From Myxococcales bacterium (GTDB lineage: Bacteria; Myxococcota_A; Polyangia; Polyangiales; Ga0077539): a stretch of DNA of 64,000 bases. Location of the stretch: NCBI GenBank assembly GCA_016792845.1, contig JAEUKH010000021.1, positions 83,435 through 147,434 of the forward strand, read 5' to 3'. Each line of letters starts with the position of its first letter. Position 1 is the first letter of the stretch. The notes under the pieces are model-generated. The model worked only from the letters and a program-made list of their open reading frames with translations, did not search any database and was not told the origin of the DNA. Below are positions 27,799 to 37,248 of the stretch, piece after piece. Position numbers and translations under genes: made by a program.

Positions 27799-28920
27799 AT
27801 GCTACCAGCAATGCCGACAAACGACGACCCACAGTTGTACCGCGCGCTGCGCAGCGTCTCGCTCATCGCGCTCTGTCTCAGCCTGGTGGCCTGCGCGAGC
27901 GCGGGGCCCGTGACCGTGGTTTCGCCCCGCCCCGCCGCGGCGCTCGCGCGGCCTCCGGCGGTCGCTGCTTCGGAGCCTCCGCCGACCCCGACGTTGCCCG
28001 TTGCGGCCCCCGTCGCGGCGCCCGTTGAGACCCCTGCGCCGCCCGCCGAGGCGCCTCCCGCGGGCGAGCTCGCGTCAGGCGCGTTGCGCTTTCGCGGCCA
28101 CGATGAAGACGCGCTCATTGGACAGATGGCCACCCGCGAGGTGCGGCGGGTGATTGAGCGGTTCAACAGCAGCACCCTGGTGTTTCATCTCGACCTCGGT
28201 GACGGGTACGAGATCGCTTTTAAACCCGCGAGGCGCGGTGAGGGGCAGTGGTGGCGTCATGAGATCCTCGGGTATCGACTCGCGAGAGCCTTGCAAATCA
28301 CGGCGCGGGTGCCCCCGGCGGTCAGTCGTACGGTGCCGCTCAGGGTGCTCGAAGGGTATCTGAGAGACGCGAACCTCGAAGTCGACGCGCAAGGCAACGT
28401 GGCCGGGGCGGCCATCTACTGGATGCCGACCCTCGCGCGCACAGACCTGCAAAGTGAGGCCGCGCGCGCGGTGTGGAATCAATGGCTCGACCCCACCCAG
28501 CCCATCGCACAAGAACATCGACGCCGGGCCATGCAGCTCGCCACGCTGATCGTCTTCGATTACCTCCAAGCCAATTTCGATCGGTGGAACAGCGCCAACA
28601 TCCGCGCCGACGAGGGTGACGATCTTGTATTCAGAGACAACAACCGCGCATGGTATCCAGAGAACCTGAGGCTGATCACCCGGGGCGGCCTGGCGGGCAT
28701 CCGTCGCATCCCGCGGGCCCTCAGAGCCGCCATCGAAGGCGCCACCCTCGAACGCCTCAGGGCCGAAATTCGCCGCGATCCGATGTCGGCCCCGCTCCTC
28801 CGAAGGTTGGCCCGTAGCGGGGGGCGCGCATACAATTTCAGGAGAACAGCGCTGCTGAGGCAGATTGACGCGGCCATCGCACAGTACGGCGCGCACAACG
28901 TTCTCATTGACGAAAACTGA
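27799..28920 (+). CDS. Lipoprotein with FAM20C-like secreted kinase fold
   Basis: A 373-aa lipoprotein: signal peptide ending LIALCLSLVAC (Cys32), then a Pro/Ala tether to about residue 90. The rest carries the signature order of FAM20-family kinases: the Lys of AFKPAR (about 142), Glu of RHEILGYRLARAL (about 155), the ITARVPPAVSR segment (168-177), a catalytic loop IVFDYLQANFDRWNSAN with Asp about 261 and Asn about 267, and a metal-binding Asp in LVFRDNNRAW (about 280). In animal FAM20C the matching pieces are FKP, the RH-E-aaF-L helix, VPP-x-x-x-R, NxDRH and LDNG. I infer an envelope-exposed kinase or relative; this is not a standard annotation. ATG codons at 27799 and 27811 are both possible. 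Confidence 0.72.
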   Translation: MLPAMPTNDDPQLYRALRSVSLIALCLSLVACASAGPVTVVSPRPAAALARPPAVAASEPPPTPTLPVAAPVAAPVETPAPPAEAPPAGELASGALRFRGHDEDALIGQMATREVRRVIERFNSSTLVFHLDLGDGYEIAFKPARRGEGQWWRHEILGYRLARALQITARVPPAVSRTVPLRVLEGYLRDANLEVDAQGNVAGAAIYWMPTLARTDLQSEAARAVWNQWLDPTQPIAQEHRRRAMQLATLIVFDYLQANFDRWNSANIRADEGDDLVFRDNNRAWYPENLRLITRGGLAGIRRIPRALRAAIEGATLERLRAEIRRDPMSAPLLRRLARSGGRAYNFRRTALLRQIDAAIAQYGAHNVLIDEN

Positions 28921-28991
28921 GGGGGGCAGGTCGCATGGCCTTGACGCCCACCAAGGTGTGAGGTGTTGTCGCGGTCTCGAATGGAGGCAGC

Positions 28992-31900
28992 ATGGTAGCG
29001 ACGATCCGCATGTTTCTTGCGGGAGTCTTCGCGCTGACGTTACTGCTCGCTGGCAGTACCGCAGAGGCGTCGCACTTTCGCTTTGGTACGATCACCTGGG
29101 TGGTGCCCGACCCGGTGAGGGCCCCGCGCACGGTTCGCTTTACGGTGACCCACGCGTGGCGCGAGGGCGCTCAGAACTCGATTTCGCTCAACTTTGGTGA
29201 CAACACCACATCGGCGGCCACCCTCGGCACGCTGATCGGGTCGGGCGGCGACGTCGCCAACACCCGATACTCGGTGTACCAATTCACCGTCGACAAGACC
29301 TACACGAGCGACGGGCCCTTTACGGTCTTCTTCTCAAGCTGTTGTTGGATCAGCGGCCTCCAAGGCAGCCCGAGCAGCTTCCGTGTCGAGTCGCGGGTCG
29401 CGTTGGGCGGGGGCAACACCGGCGGCCCGGTGACCACATCGCCCGCCATCATCACGCTCTCGTCAGGGGCGACGCGCACGTACTTCATTCCGATCTTTGA
29501 CCCTGACCTCGACCCGGCGACGTGCCGTTTCGCGACGGCCAACGAGTCATCGATCACGCAGCCCATCCCGACGGTGCCCTCTGGCGGCGCGCGCCCGACG
29601 CTGATGCCCGTGCCTGGCGGCTGCGTCATGACCTGGGATCTCTCAATGGCCATGAACGGCGAGCGCTACGTCTTGCCCTTCGTCGGCGAGAGCACCCACG
29701 CGGGGGTCGCCTCGATCGCGGCCTTGCAGGTCATCATCGAAATCTCGGGCTCCGCGCCGCCCGCCTGCGCGGGCACGGGCACCTTCACGGCGCCTGTGGG
29801 GCAGCCCTTCTCGGCCACCGTGACGGGCACCAACCCGGGCGGCGGCAACCTCGAGATGTCGGTCACCAACCAGCCCGCGGGCAGCACGTTTACGCCCCCC
29901 GCGGGCACCCGCGTCTCGCCCTTTCAGACCACCTTCGCGTGGACGCCGACGATGCAGTTCTTCGGCACCACGCAGATCGTGCTTGTAAACTATCGGAATA
30001 CAGCGGGCCTCACGGCGACCTGCTTTTTGACCATCCAGGTGCCGAGCTGCAACGACTTCGGTCAGAGCTGCACCGTCGGCGTCGGCGCGTGCGCCCGCAC
30101 CGGGCAACGCGTCTGCACGAGCCCGGGCCAGAGCGCATGCAACGTCACCGCGGGCACGCCTGGCACCGAAACATGCAACGGCGTCGACGACAACTGCGAC
30201 GGCACCGTCGACAACGGGAGCCTTTGCAGCGGCGGCACGCCCTTCTGCGACTCGGGTCTGCGGCGCTGCGTGGCCTGCCGCACGGGCACTGACTGTACGC
30301 CCAGCGCGCCGGTCTGCGATGTCAGCACCCGCGTCTGTCGGCTCTGCAACGTCGACATGGAGTGCGGCGGTTCGACCCCGGCCTGCGCGACGGCGCGCGG
30401 CTGCGTCCAGTGCACGGGCACCAACCGCACGGCGTGTACGGGCTCGACCTCGGTCTGCAACACGACCTCGAACCGCTGCGTTCAGTGTCTGAGCAACACC
30501 GACTGCGGCGGCGCGACGCCCATTTGCGATCTCAGCAACAACACCTGTCGCGCGTGCCGCGCCGACAACGATTGCTCGGGCTCGACCCCCGCGTGCGCGC
30601 TCTCGGGCTCAAACATCGGGCGCTGCGTGCAGTGCACCCCCGACAACCGTATGCAGTGCACGGGCATGTCGACGGTTTGCAACCCCGAGACGAACCGCTG
30701 CGTGAGCTGCAACAGCGACAACGATTGCAGCGGCACCACCCCGGTGTGCGAGCTGAGCAGCCGCACCTGCCGCGCCTGCATGGCCGACAACGAGTGCCGC
30801 GTGCCCACCTCGCCTGCGTGCAAGCGCTCAGGCACCAACGCGGGCGCCTGCGTGCCCTGCACCGAGATGAACAGCACCGCGTGCAGCGGCATGACGCCGG
30901 TGTGCAACCTCGATCAAAACCGCTGCGTTCAGTGTCTGAGCAACACGCAATGTAGCGGCGCCACGCCGATCTGCGATCGCAACGTGTGCCGCGGCTGCTC
31001 AAGCAACAACGATTGCTCGGGGTCGACCCCCGCGTGCGCCACCGACGGTCGCTGCGTGCAGTGCACCGAGATGAGCGCGATGGCCTGCGCTGGCGCGACG
31101 CCGGTGTGCAACGCCACGGCCAATCGTTGCGTCGAGTGTCTCACCAACACGCAATGCAGCGGCCGCACCCCGGTCTGTCAGAACAACGCCTGTCGCGCCT
31201 GCGCGGGCGACATGGAGTGCTCGGCCCGCGAAGGCGCCACCGCCTGCGCCGCCTCGGGCGACAACGCCGGGGCCTGCGTGCAGTGCACCACCTCGAACGC
31301 GATGGCCTGCGTGTCGCCGACCTCGGTCTGCAATGACACCAACAACCGTTGCGTGCAGTGCACCTCGAACAGCAACTGCTCGGGCAACGCCCCGGTGTGC
31401 GACAACGCGATGTGCCGCGGCTGCCGCGACGACAGCGAGTGCGCCATGCGCGACGGCACCAGCGCGTGCTCGATCAACGGCGCGTGCGTTCAATGTACTC
31501 CGATGAACACCCGGGCCTGCACCGGTGACACCTCGGTGTGCGACCCGACGAGCTTCACCTGTAAGGTCTGCACCGTCGGGCCCATGGGTGACGCGACGCG
31601 TTGTGCGATGAACGCCGACGGCCAGCTCTGCGTCCGCGACATGAGCAACATGCAAGAGCGCTGCGGCTGCGCGAGCGACAGCGACTGCGGCGGCGCCAGC
31701 TCGGGCCGCATCTGCAACGCCATGACCCAGCGCTGCGAAGCGGGTTGTGCGGTGGGCGAGGGGCGCAACGGTTGCCCCATGGGCCAGAGCTGCACCGCCA
31801 GCGAGGCCGGCACCACCGGCATGTGCACCATGAACTGCAACCGCAACGCCGACTGCGCCGCGCCCACCCCGGTCTGCCGTGTGGTCGCGGGCGCGATGAA

Positions 31901-32786
31901 CGCGTGCGTCGAGTGTCTCACCGACACCGAGTGCACGGGCCGCTCTGACGGGCGCACCCGCTGCATCGGGCCGAACAACACCTGCGCGCAGTGCTCGGAA
32001 GAGAACCGCAGCGCTTGCGAAGGCAACATGAGCGGCGCGGCGTGTGTGATGGGCCTCTGCGGTTGCACCGCCGACAGCGATTGCGGCGGCGCCAGCTCGG
32101 GCCGCATCTGCAACGCCATGACCCGCACCTGCGTGGCGGGTTGCTCTCCGGCGACGGGGCGCAACGGCTGCCCGACGGGCCAGAGCTGCACCAGCTCTGA
32201 CCCCGAGACGCCGGGCGTCTGCACGACCTCGTGCAACCGCGACGCCGACTGCATGATGCCGCGGCCATACTGCCTGAACGCGGGCGGCGACGCCGGGGTC
32301 GGCGACGCCAGCGTGGGCGACGGCGGCGTCGACAACAGCCGCCTCTGCGTCGAGTGCGTGACCGACACGCAGTGCGCCAACCGCACCGACGGTCGCGTGC
32401 TCTGCGCTCGCGAGAACAACAGCTGCGCGGCTTGCTCGCCCGGGCGAACCGACAACTGTAGCCGCGAGCGCGACGGCGTGGCCTGCCTCTCGAACGGCCT
32501 CTGCGGCTGCCTCGCAGACTCAGACTGCGCGGCGACGCTGCGGTGCGACACCCAGGCCAACCGCTGCGTGCCGCGGCCGATGACCAACAACGACGCCGGG
32601 GTCGACGCGGGCAACCCCGGGCTCGATGCCGGGTCGACGACGTCGCGGCTCACCGTCGGCGGCAGCGGGTGCGCGTGCCGCGTCGGGAGCGCTCCGACGG
32701 GCGCGACGCCGCGCTCGGGCGCCCTCGGCACCCTGGTGATGCTGGCCGGTGCGATGCTCGCGCGTCGCCGCCGTAAGGCTGCCTGA
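28992..32786 (+). CDS. MYXO-CTERM surface protein with Cys-rich repeats
   Basis: A 1264-aa exported protein. GGAGG sits just before the ATG; the signal peptide ends GSTAEA, followed by SHFRFGTITW. Residues about 30-255 form a beta-rich domain and about 256-345 an Ig-like/He-PIG-like domain. A MopE-type motif ETCNGVDDNCDGTVDNG lies near residue 395. About 800 residues of tandem Cys-rich modules follow (CVQCLSNTDCGGATPIC, CRACRADNDCSGSTPAC and variants). The end has the MYXO-CTERM pattern: SGCACRVG, a hydrophobic helix GTLVMLAGAMLA and RRRRK. In myxobacteria this signal is processed by a dedicated sortase-like system that places proteins on the cell surface. The ligand is unknown; adhesion is one possibility. 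Confidence 0.85.
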   Translation: MVATIRMFLAGVFALTLLLAGSTAEASHFRFGTITWVVPDPVRAPRTVRFTVTHAWREGAQNSISLNFGDNTTSAATLGTLIGSGGDVANTRYSVYQFTVDKTYTSDGPFTVFFSSCCWISGLQGSPSSFRVESRVALGGGNTGGPVTTSPAIITLSSGATRTYFIPIFDPDLDPATCRFATANESSITQPIPTVPSGGARPTLMPVPGGCVMTWDLSMAMNGERYVLPFVGESTHAGVASIAALQVIIEISGSAPPACAGTGTFTAPVGQPFSATVTGTNPGGGNLEMSVTNQPAGSTFTPPAGTRVSPFQTTFAWTPTMQFFGTTQIVLVNYRNTAGLTATCFLTIQVPSCNDFGQSCTVGVGACARTGQRVCTSPGQSACNVTAGTPGTETCNGVDDNCDGTVDNGSLCSGGTPFCDSGLRRCVACRTGTDCTPSAPVCDVSTRVCRLCNVDMECGGSTPACATARGCVQCTGTNRTACTGSTSVCNTTSNRCVQCLSNTDCGGATPICDLSNNTCRACRADNDCSGSTPACALSGSNIGRCVQCTPDNRMQCTGMSTVCNPETNRCVSCNSDNDCSGTTPVCELSSRTCRACMADNECRVPTSPACKRSGTNAGACVPCTEMNSTACSGMTPVCNLDQNRCVQCLSNTQCSGATPICDRNVCRGCSSNNDCSGSTPACATDGRCVQCTEMSAMACAGATPVCNATANRCVECLTNTQCSGRTPVCQNNACRACAGDMECSAREGATACAASGDNAGACVQCTTSNAMACVSPTSVCNDTNNRCVQCTSNSNCSGNAPVCDNAMCRGCRDDSECAMRDGTSACSINGACVQCTPMNTRACTGDTSVCDPTSFTCKVCTVGPMGDATRCAMNADGQLCVRDMSNMQERCGCASDSDCGGASSGRICNAMTQRCEAGCAVGEGRNGCPMGQSCTASEAGTTGMCTMNCNRNADCAAPTPVCRVVAGAMNACVECLTDTECTGRSDGRTRCIGPNNTCAQCSEENRSACEGNMSGAACVMGLCGCTADSDCGGASSGRICNAMTRTCVAGCSPATGRNGCPTGQSCTSSDPETPGVCTTSCNRDADCMMPRPYCLNAGGDAGVGDASVGDGGVDNSRLCVECVTDTQCANRTDGRVLCARENNSCAACSPGRTDNCSRERDGVACLSNGLCGCLADSDCAATLRCDTQANRCVPRPMTNNDAGVDAGNPGLDAGSTTSRLTVGGSGCACRVGSAPTGATPRSGALGTLVMLAGAMLARRRRKAA

Positions 32787-32793
32787 GCACGCG

Positions 32794-34288
32794 ATGCTCT
32801 CTCGTGTGGTGCTCGCCCTTGCGGGGCTGATGCTCGGTCAAGAGGCCCTGGCCAACGGTCGCTTCCCCAATGCGGGGATGGTCGTCAGGGGCCGCGGGGC
32901 GAGCGCCAACACGGTGATGCTGCAAGCAACCTTCGGAGTGATCGTCAGCCGCGACCGCGGCGCCTCTTGGCAGTGGATCTGCGAAGAAGCCTACAGCGAG
33001 CCGAGCGGCTGGGACCCCCCCATCGCGGTCACCGCCTCGGGCGCGCTGCTCCTCGGCATGCCCGACGGGCTGCGCAACTCGTCTGACGGCTGCTCGTGGC
33101 ATCGCGAAGGCCCCGCGCTGCCCGTCAGCGACATCGCCTGGGACGCCTCGCTCGAACACCTCGTGGTGGCCTACGCGTCAAGCTTCGCGCCCCCCGCAGG
33201 TGTACCTCTCCGACGACGCAGGCCAGCGATGGCGCCCCGGCGCGACCCTCTCGCCGGGCCTCACCATCGACACGGTCGAAATGTCGGCGCTCGACCCGCG
33301 GCTCTTGTGGGTCTCAACCAACAACAACAACCGTGACGCGCCCGCGCTCTGGCGCTCGACCGACGGCGGGCTTCACTTCGAACGGTTGAACGTCACCCTC
33401 GGCGACGCCCAAGACCTCTACGTGAGCGGCGTCGATCCGGCCCGCGCCGGGAGACTCTGGGTGCGCGCGACCCGCGGCGCCGCCACGCACCTGTGGGAGA
33501 GCACCGACCGAGGCGACACCTTCCGCGAGATCGCCTCGACCCGCACAGCGATGCTGGGCTTCGCCGTCAGCGACGACGGTGACACCCTCTGGATCGCCTC
33601 CGAGAACACCCAAGCGCCCCTCCTCCGCGCCGTGCGGGGAGGGGCCTTCGCGCCGCTCCCGGTGCGCGTCGCGCCGCGGTGCCTGCGCCAGAGCGAGGGC
33701 GTCCTCTACCTCTGCACCGACAACGCGACCGACGGATACGCCGTCGGTTGTTCACGCGATCAGGGCCAGAGCGTCGAAGCCCTGATGCGCTTCGCCGACC
33801 TGAGCGGGCCCCTACGCTGCGACGCCGACAGCGGCGTGGCGCAGCAGTGTACGCCCCGATGGGCGCTCACCCGAAGCACCTTGGGCCTGGCCGACCCCCG
33901 CGATGTGCCCCCGCCGCGAGGGCACCTCGACGCGGTGTTTGAAGCCGAAATCGCAACCCCCGACGACGTCGAAGCCCCCGCCGGCGACAACCCCGCCGCA
34001 GACCTAGGTCGCGACGGCGAGACCCGCGATGCTGGCGCACGCATCGACACCCCCAACGACCCGACGGCCGACCTCGCGACCCTCGACACGCGCGATGCGT
34101 ACCGAGACGTCGCAGCCGAGGGCGCGACACCGCAAGGCACGGCACCGCAAGCGCGGCACGCGTGTGCGTGCTCGGTGGCAAGAAAACCGCACGCGGCGGG
34201 GCGCCTCTGGGGTATCCTCGGCGTGGCCGTGGGGCTCACGACACAGCGTAAACGAAGCCGTTTTCATCAACGAAATGACGATGCCTGA
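32794..34288 (+). pseudogene. Frameshifted propeller-like protein with MYXO-CTERM-like tail
   Basis: Two adjacent frames form one protein. From the ATG at 32794 a signal peptide (VVLALAGLMLGQEALA) leads into beta-propeller-like sequence (IVSRDRGASWQWICEEA) up to about 33190. The same style continues one frame over (QVYLSDDAGQRWRPGATLSP, LWRSTDGGLHFERL, LWESTDRGDTFREI) to the stop at 34288. The change falls at a run of six C at 33190-33195, so one C too many, real or from sequencing, explains it. The restored product of about 497 aa resembles BNR/photosystem-II-stability-like propellers and ends with HACACSVARK, a hydrophobic stretch and QRKRSR, a plausible MYXO-CTERM signal. It lies 7 bases after the preceding MYXO-CTERM gene. 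Confidence 0.7.
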
Positions 34289-34310
34289 CGATGGCATCAG
34301 AGGAGTCCCT

Positions 34311-36272
34311 GTGAAGCGTCGGTCTACAATTCGAATGGCGAGCGTCTTGGCGGCGCTTGGGGTGATGGCCGTCGGCGCCTCGGCCGCGGCGCAGACGGGT
34401 TGGTCGCTCAATCGCTACGAGCCCGCGCCGACGGGCGATGCGTTCTTCCTGGCCGAGCACCCTTGGTACAGCGAGACGCGGCGTTTCTCGGTGGGGCTCC
34501 AGGGCGACCTCGCGCTCAACCCGCTTGTGTTGCGTGTCGAGCGCGACGGTCAGGCTACCGAGACGGTGCCTGTGGTGTCGTCGATGTTCAGCGCCCACCT
34601 CGGCGCGGCGGTGGCGATCACCGACCGCATCGGGTTGCACCTCTCGTTGCCGGTGTCGCTCTCGCAGAGCGGCAACAACGTCGCCGACCGCGGCATCGCG
34701 CTGGCCGCGGCGAGCTCGCCCGCGTTGGGTGATCTCAGGGTCGGGGCGCGCCTTCGCATCTTGGGCCACGCCGACCGCGACGCCTTCTCGTTGCACCTCG
34801 GCGTCAACGCGTGGCTGCCCACGGGCAGCGCGGCGAACAACACGGGTGACGATCGCGTGCGGGTCGAGCCGCGGCTCGTCTTGGCCGGTCGCGCGTCGAT
34901 GATCCGCTGGTCGTTCTCGGGCGGGTTCACCGTGCGCGGCGAGCGAAGCGCGCTCAACATCGCCCTCGGCAACGAGCTTCGGTTCTCGGGCGGTGTCGCG
35001 GTGGTGCTCGCCGACGAGCGGCTCCACATCGGGCCTGAGGCCTACCTCTATACCCCCCTCGGTGACGTGCCGAACAGCGGCGGCAGCGCGCTCTTCGCCG
35101 AGCGCCAGTGGGGCGGCGAGGTGGGGCTCGGGGCCCGCTACCTCATCGCCGACGCGGTGCAGGTCGGCGTGGCCGGCACCGGAGGCATCCAAACCGGGTA
35201 CGGCGTGCCGTCAAACCGCGTGCTCTTGTCGGTGGCCTATGCGCCCATCACGCGGGTGGTGCCTCCGCCGCCTGACACCGACGGCGACGGGGTGCTCGAC
35301 CCGAACGACGCGTGCGTCGACGTGCCGCAGGGCCCCAACCCCGACCCGAACCGGGCCGGGTGTCCGCGCGGTGACCGCGACAGCGACGGCGTCTTCGACG
35401 ACGAAGACCAGTGCGTTGACGTTGCCCAGGGAGAGACCCCCGACCCCAACCGTCGCGGCTGCCCGCTCGAAGACCGCGACCACGACGGCGTAGTCGACGG
35501 CGAAGACCAGTGCCCCGACACGGCCCAGGGCGAGCACCCCGACCCCGCGCGGCGCGGCTGCCCCGAGGGCGACCGCGACAGCGACGGCGTCCTCGACTCG
35601 GCCGATCAGTGTGTCGACGTGCCCGCGGGCCCGCGGCCGAGCACGGTGCGCGCGGGCTGCCCGGCGCCCGACGCTGACCACGACAACATCATCGATCAGC
35701 CCGAGGGGCCCGACCAGTGCCCCGACCGGCCTGAGACCTTCAACGGCATCACCGACGAAGACGGATGCCCCGATGGTACGGCCCTCGCCGAACAAGTCGG
35801 GACGCAGATTCGCATCATCGAACAGGTGAACTTCCGCACCGACAGCGATGAGATCACCGGGGCTCGCAGCTTCGAGGTGCTCAACGCGGTGCTCTCGGTC
35901 TTCCGGAGCCTCGGGGCCGAGATCCGCATCGACGTTCAGGGTCACACCGACGACCGCGGCGCGGCCGATCACAACCGCGACCTCTCGCAGCGTCGCGCCA
36001 CCTCGGTGGTTCACTACCTCACCGAGCACGGCGTCGACGCGGCCCGTCTTGAGGCCCACGGCTTCGGCCCCGACTGCCCCATCCAAGCGGGCACGAGCCG
36101 TGCCGCGCGTCGCGCCAACCGCCGCGTTCAGTTCATCATCGTGTCGAGCGACACCCCCGCCGGGCGCTGCGTCTCGGCCGACGGTTCGGTTCAAGGCACC
36201 CGCACCGTGGTGCCCAGCCCGGCCCCCGCCGCTGCGGCACCGGTCGCCCGGCATCGCGGCCATCGTCACTGA
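34311..36272 (+). CDS. OmpA-family outer-membrane protein with TSP3 repeats
   Basis: A 653-aa protein. The GTG at 34311 follows AGAGGAG (34299-34305) and starts a signal peptide, ASVLAALGVMAVGASAAAQ. Residues about 30-310 are beta-strand-rich and probably form a barrel. Five calcium-binding thrombospondin type 3 repeats follow (DTDGDGVLDPNDACVD, DRDSDGVFDDEDQCVD, DRDHDGVVDGEDQCPD, DRDSDGVLDSADQCVD, DADHDNIID) about 35 residues apart. Residues about 500-620 are an OmpA peptidoglycan-binding domain (VNFRTDSDEI, IDVQGHTDDRGAADHNRDLS, QRRATSVVHYL). It should tie the outer membrane to the cell wall. The frame is open upstream into the frameshifted gene, but the start shown has the best site. Confidence 0.9.
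   Translation: MKRRSTIRMASVLAALGVMAVGASAAAQTGWSLNRYEPAPTGDAFFLAEHPWYSETRRFSVGLQGDLALNPLVLRVERDGQATETVPVVSSMFSAHLGAAVAITDRIGLHLSLPVSLSQSGNNVADRGIALAAASSPALGDLRVGARLRILGHADRDAFSLHLGVNAWLPTGSAANNTGDDRVRVEPRLVLAGRASMIRWSFSGGFTVRGERSALNIALGNELRFSGGVAVVLADERLHIGPEAYLYTPLGDVPNSGGSALFAERQWGGEVGLGARYLIADAVQVGVAGTGGIQTGYGVPSNRVLLSVAYAPITRVVPPPPDTDGDGVLDPNDACVDVPQGPNPDPNRAGCPRGDRDSDGVFDDEDQCVDVAQGETPDPNRRGCPLEDRDHDGVVDGEDQCPDTAQGEHPDPARRGCPEGDRDSDGVLDSADQCVDVPAGPRPSTVRAGCPAPDADHDNIIDQPEGPDQCPDRPETFNGITDEDGCPDGTALAEQVGTQIRIIEQVNFRTDSDEITGARSFEVLNAVLSVFRSLGAEIRIDVQGHTDDRGAADHNRDLSQRRATSVVHYLTEHGVDAARLEAHGFGPDCPIQAGTSRAARRANRRVQFIIVSSDTPAGRCVSADGSVQGTRTVVPSPAPAAAAPVARHRGHRH
35274..35733 (+). repeat. Five in-frame thrombospondin type 3 repeats
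   Basis: About 105-base units encode Asp-rich calcium-binding loops of the form D-x-D-x-D-G-V-x-D followed by a Cys and a Pro-x-P-D-P-N/R spacer. They lie inside the OmpA-family gene and form the linker between barrel and OmpA domain. The last unit is divergent (DADHDNIID). Confidence 0.8.
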
Positions 36273-36413
36273 GCCGTCGGCACTTTTCTCTCACCTCACA
36301 CACTGAAGGTCGCTACCTTCGTCGGGTCTCGGGTCACCACATGACCCGCCGGGCCCGATGAAGGTTGCCGTGGTGTGCTGCAACCAACCCCAGGCTTCGA
36401 GGCAAAAACAGGT

Positions 36414-37229
36414 ATGTTGCACCATCTCAAACCATTGGTTGAGCAGTTTCCCTTTGCGGCCAACGCGTACCGGCAGCTCCGCGACGCTTGGGCCACGCAG
36501 CAGCTCCGCCCGGCCCAGACGCCGCACGGCTTCGTCTTCATGGGCGACCCCTCGATGCTCGATGGGCGCTTCGAGCCCGACGAGACCCGCCTGGTCATCG
36601 ACCACCTTGAGCAGTTTGAGGTCTTTGTCGACATCGGCGCCCATTGGGGCTTTTTCTCGTGTCTCACCGGCAGCCGCGGCAAAAAGACGGTGTCGTTCGA
36701 GCCATCGCCGAAGAACCTCAGCTTGCTCTGCGCCAACCTGCAAGCCAACGGTCTCGACAAGAGTGAGATCTTCCCGCTCGGCTTGTCGAATGAAGCCGCG
36801 ATTCTGACGCTCTACGGGGCCCACACCGGCGCGTCACTCCTGCGCGGATGGGCCGGCGCCTCGTCGCAGATCACCAACACCATCGCGGTCAACACCCTCG
36901 ACCAGGTGCTCGGGCACCGCTTCGAAGGTCAACGTCTCTTCTTCAAGATGGACATCGAAGGCGCAGAGCACATCGCCCTCGCCGGCGCCACCGCGACCCT
37001 CAAGCGCGACCCGCGCCCCATCTGGATGGTCGAAATCTGCCTCACCGAGCACCAGCCCGACGGGGGCGTCAACCCCCACTACCGCGAGGTCTTCGAGCGC
37101 TTCTGGGCGAACGGTTACACCGCGTACACCGTCGACCGCGAGGCGCGCGAGGTGACCGCCGCTGACGTCGACCGTTGGGTCAGCCAGAAGCGCCGCGATT
37201 TCGGCAATCACAACTTCTGTTTTAAGTGA
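36414..37229 (+). CDS. FkbM family SAM-dependent methyltransferase
   Basis: A 271-aa class I methyltransferase of the FkbM family, which usually methylates sugar or polyketide hydroxyls. The SAM-binding motif VDIGAHWGFFSC (about residues 73-84), the acidic strand end FEPSPKNLSLL and the family hallmark FFKMDIEGAEH (about 175-185) are present. No signal peptide or membrane segment is seen. The ATG at 36414 is preferred over the open GTG at 36375 because GAGG lies 11 bases upstream. It is followed convergently, 19 bases on, by the ferredoxin gene. No glycan cluster surrounds it, so its substrate is unknown. Confidence 0.85.
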   Translation: MLHHLKPLVEQFPFAANAYRQLRDAWATQQLRPAQTPHGFVFMGDPSMLDGRFEPDETRLVIDHLEQFEVFVDIGAHWGFFSCLTGSRGKKTVSFEPSPKNLSLLCANLQANGLDKSEIFPLGLSNEAAILTLYGAHTGASLLRGWAGASSQITNTIAVNTLDQVLGHRFEGQRLFFKMDIEGAEHIALAGATATLKRDPRPIWMVEICLTEHQPDGGVNPHYREVFERFWANGYTAYTVDREAREVTAADVDRWVSQKRRDFGNHNFCFK

Positions 37230-37248
37230 ACCGCGCCGCGATCGCCGC

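Noticed and set aside
29040..32731. Antisense open frames across the MYXO-CTERM Cys-rich gene
   Set aside because: Repetitive Cys codons on the plus strand produce Ala/Thr/Gln-rich frames in reverse. No start signal or recognised motif supports them.
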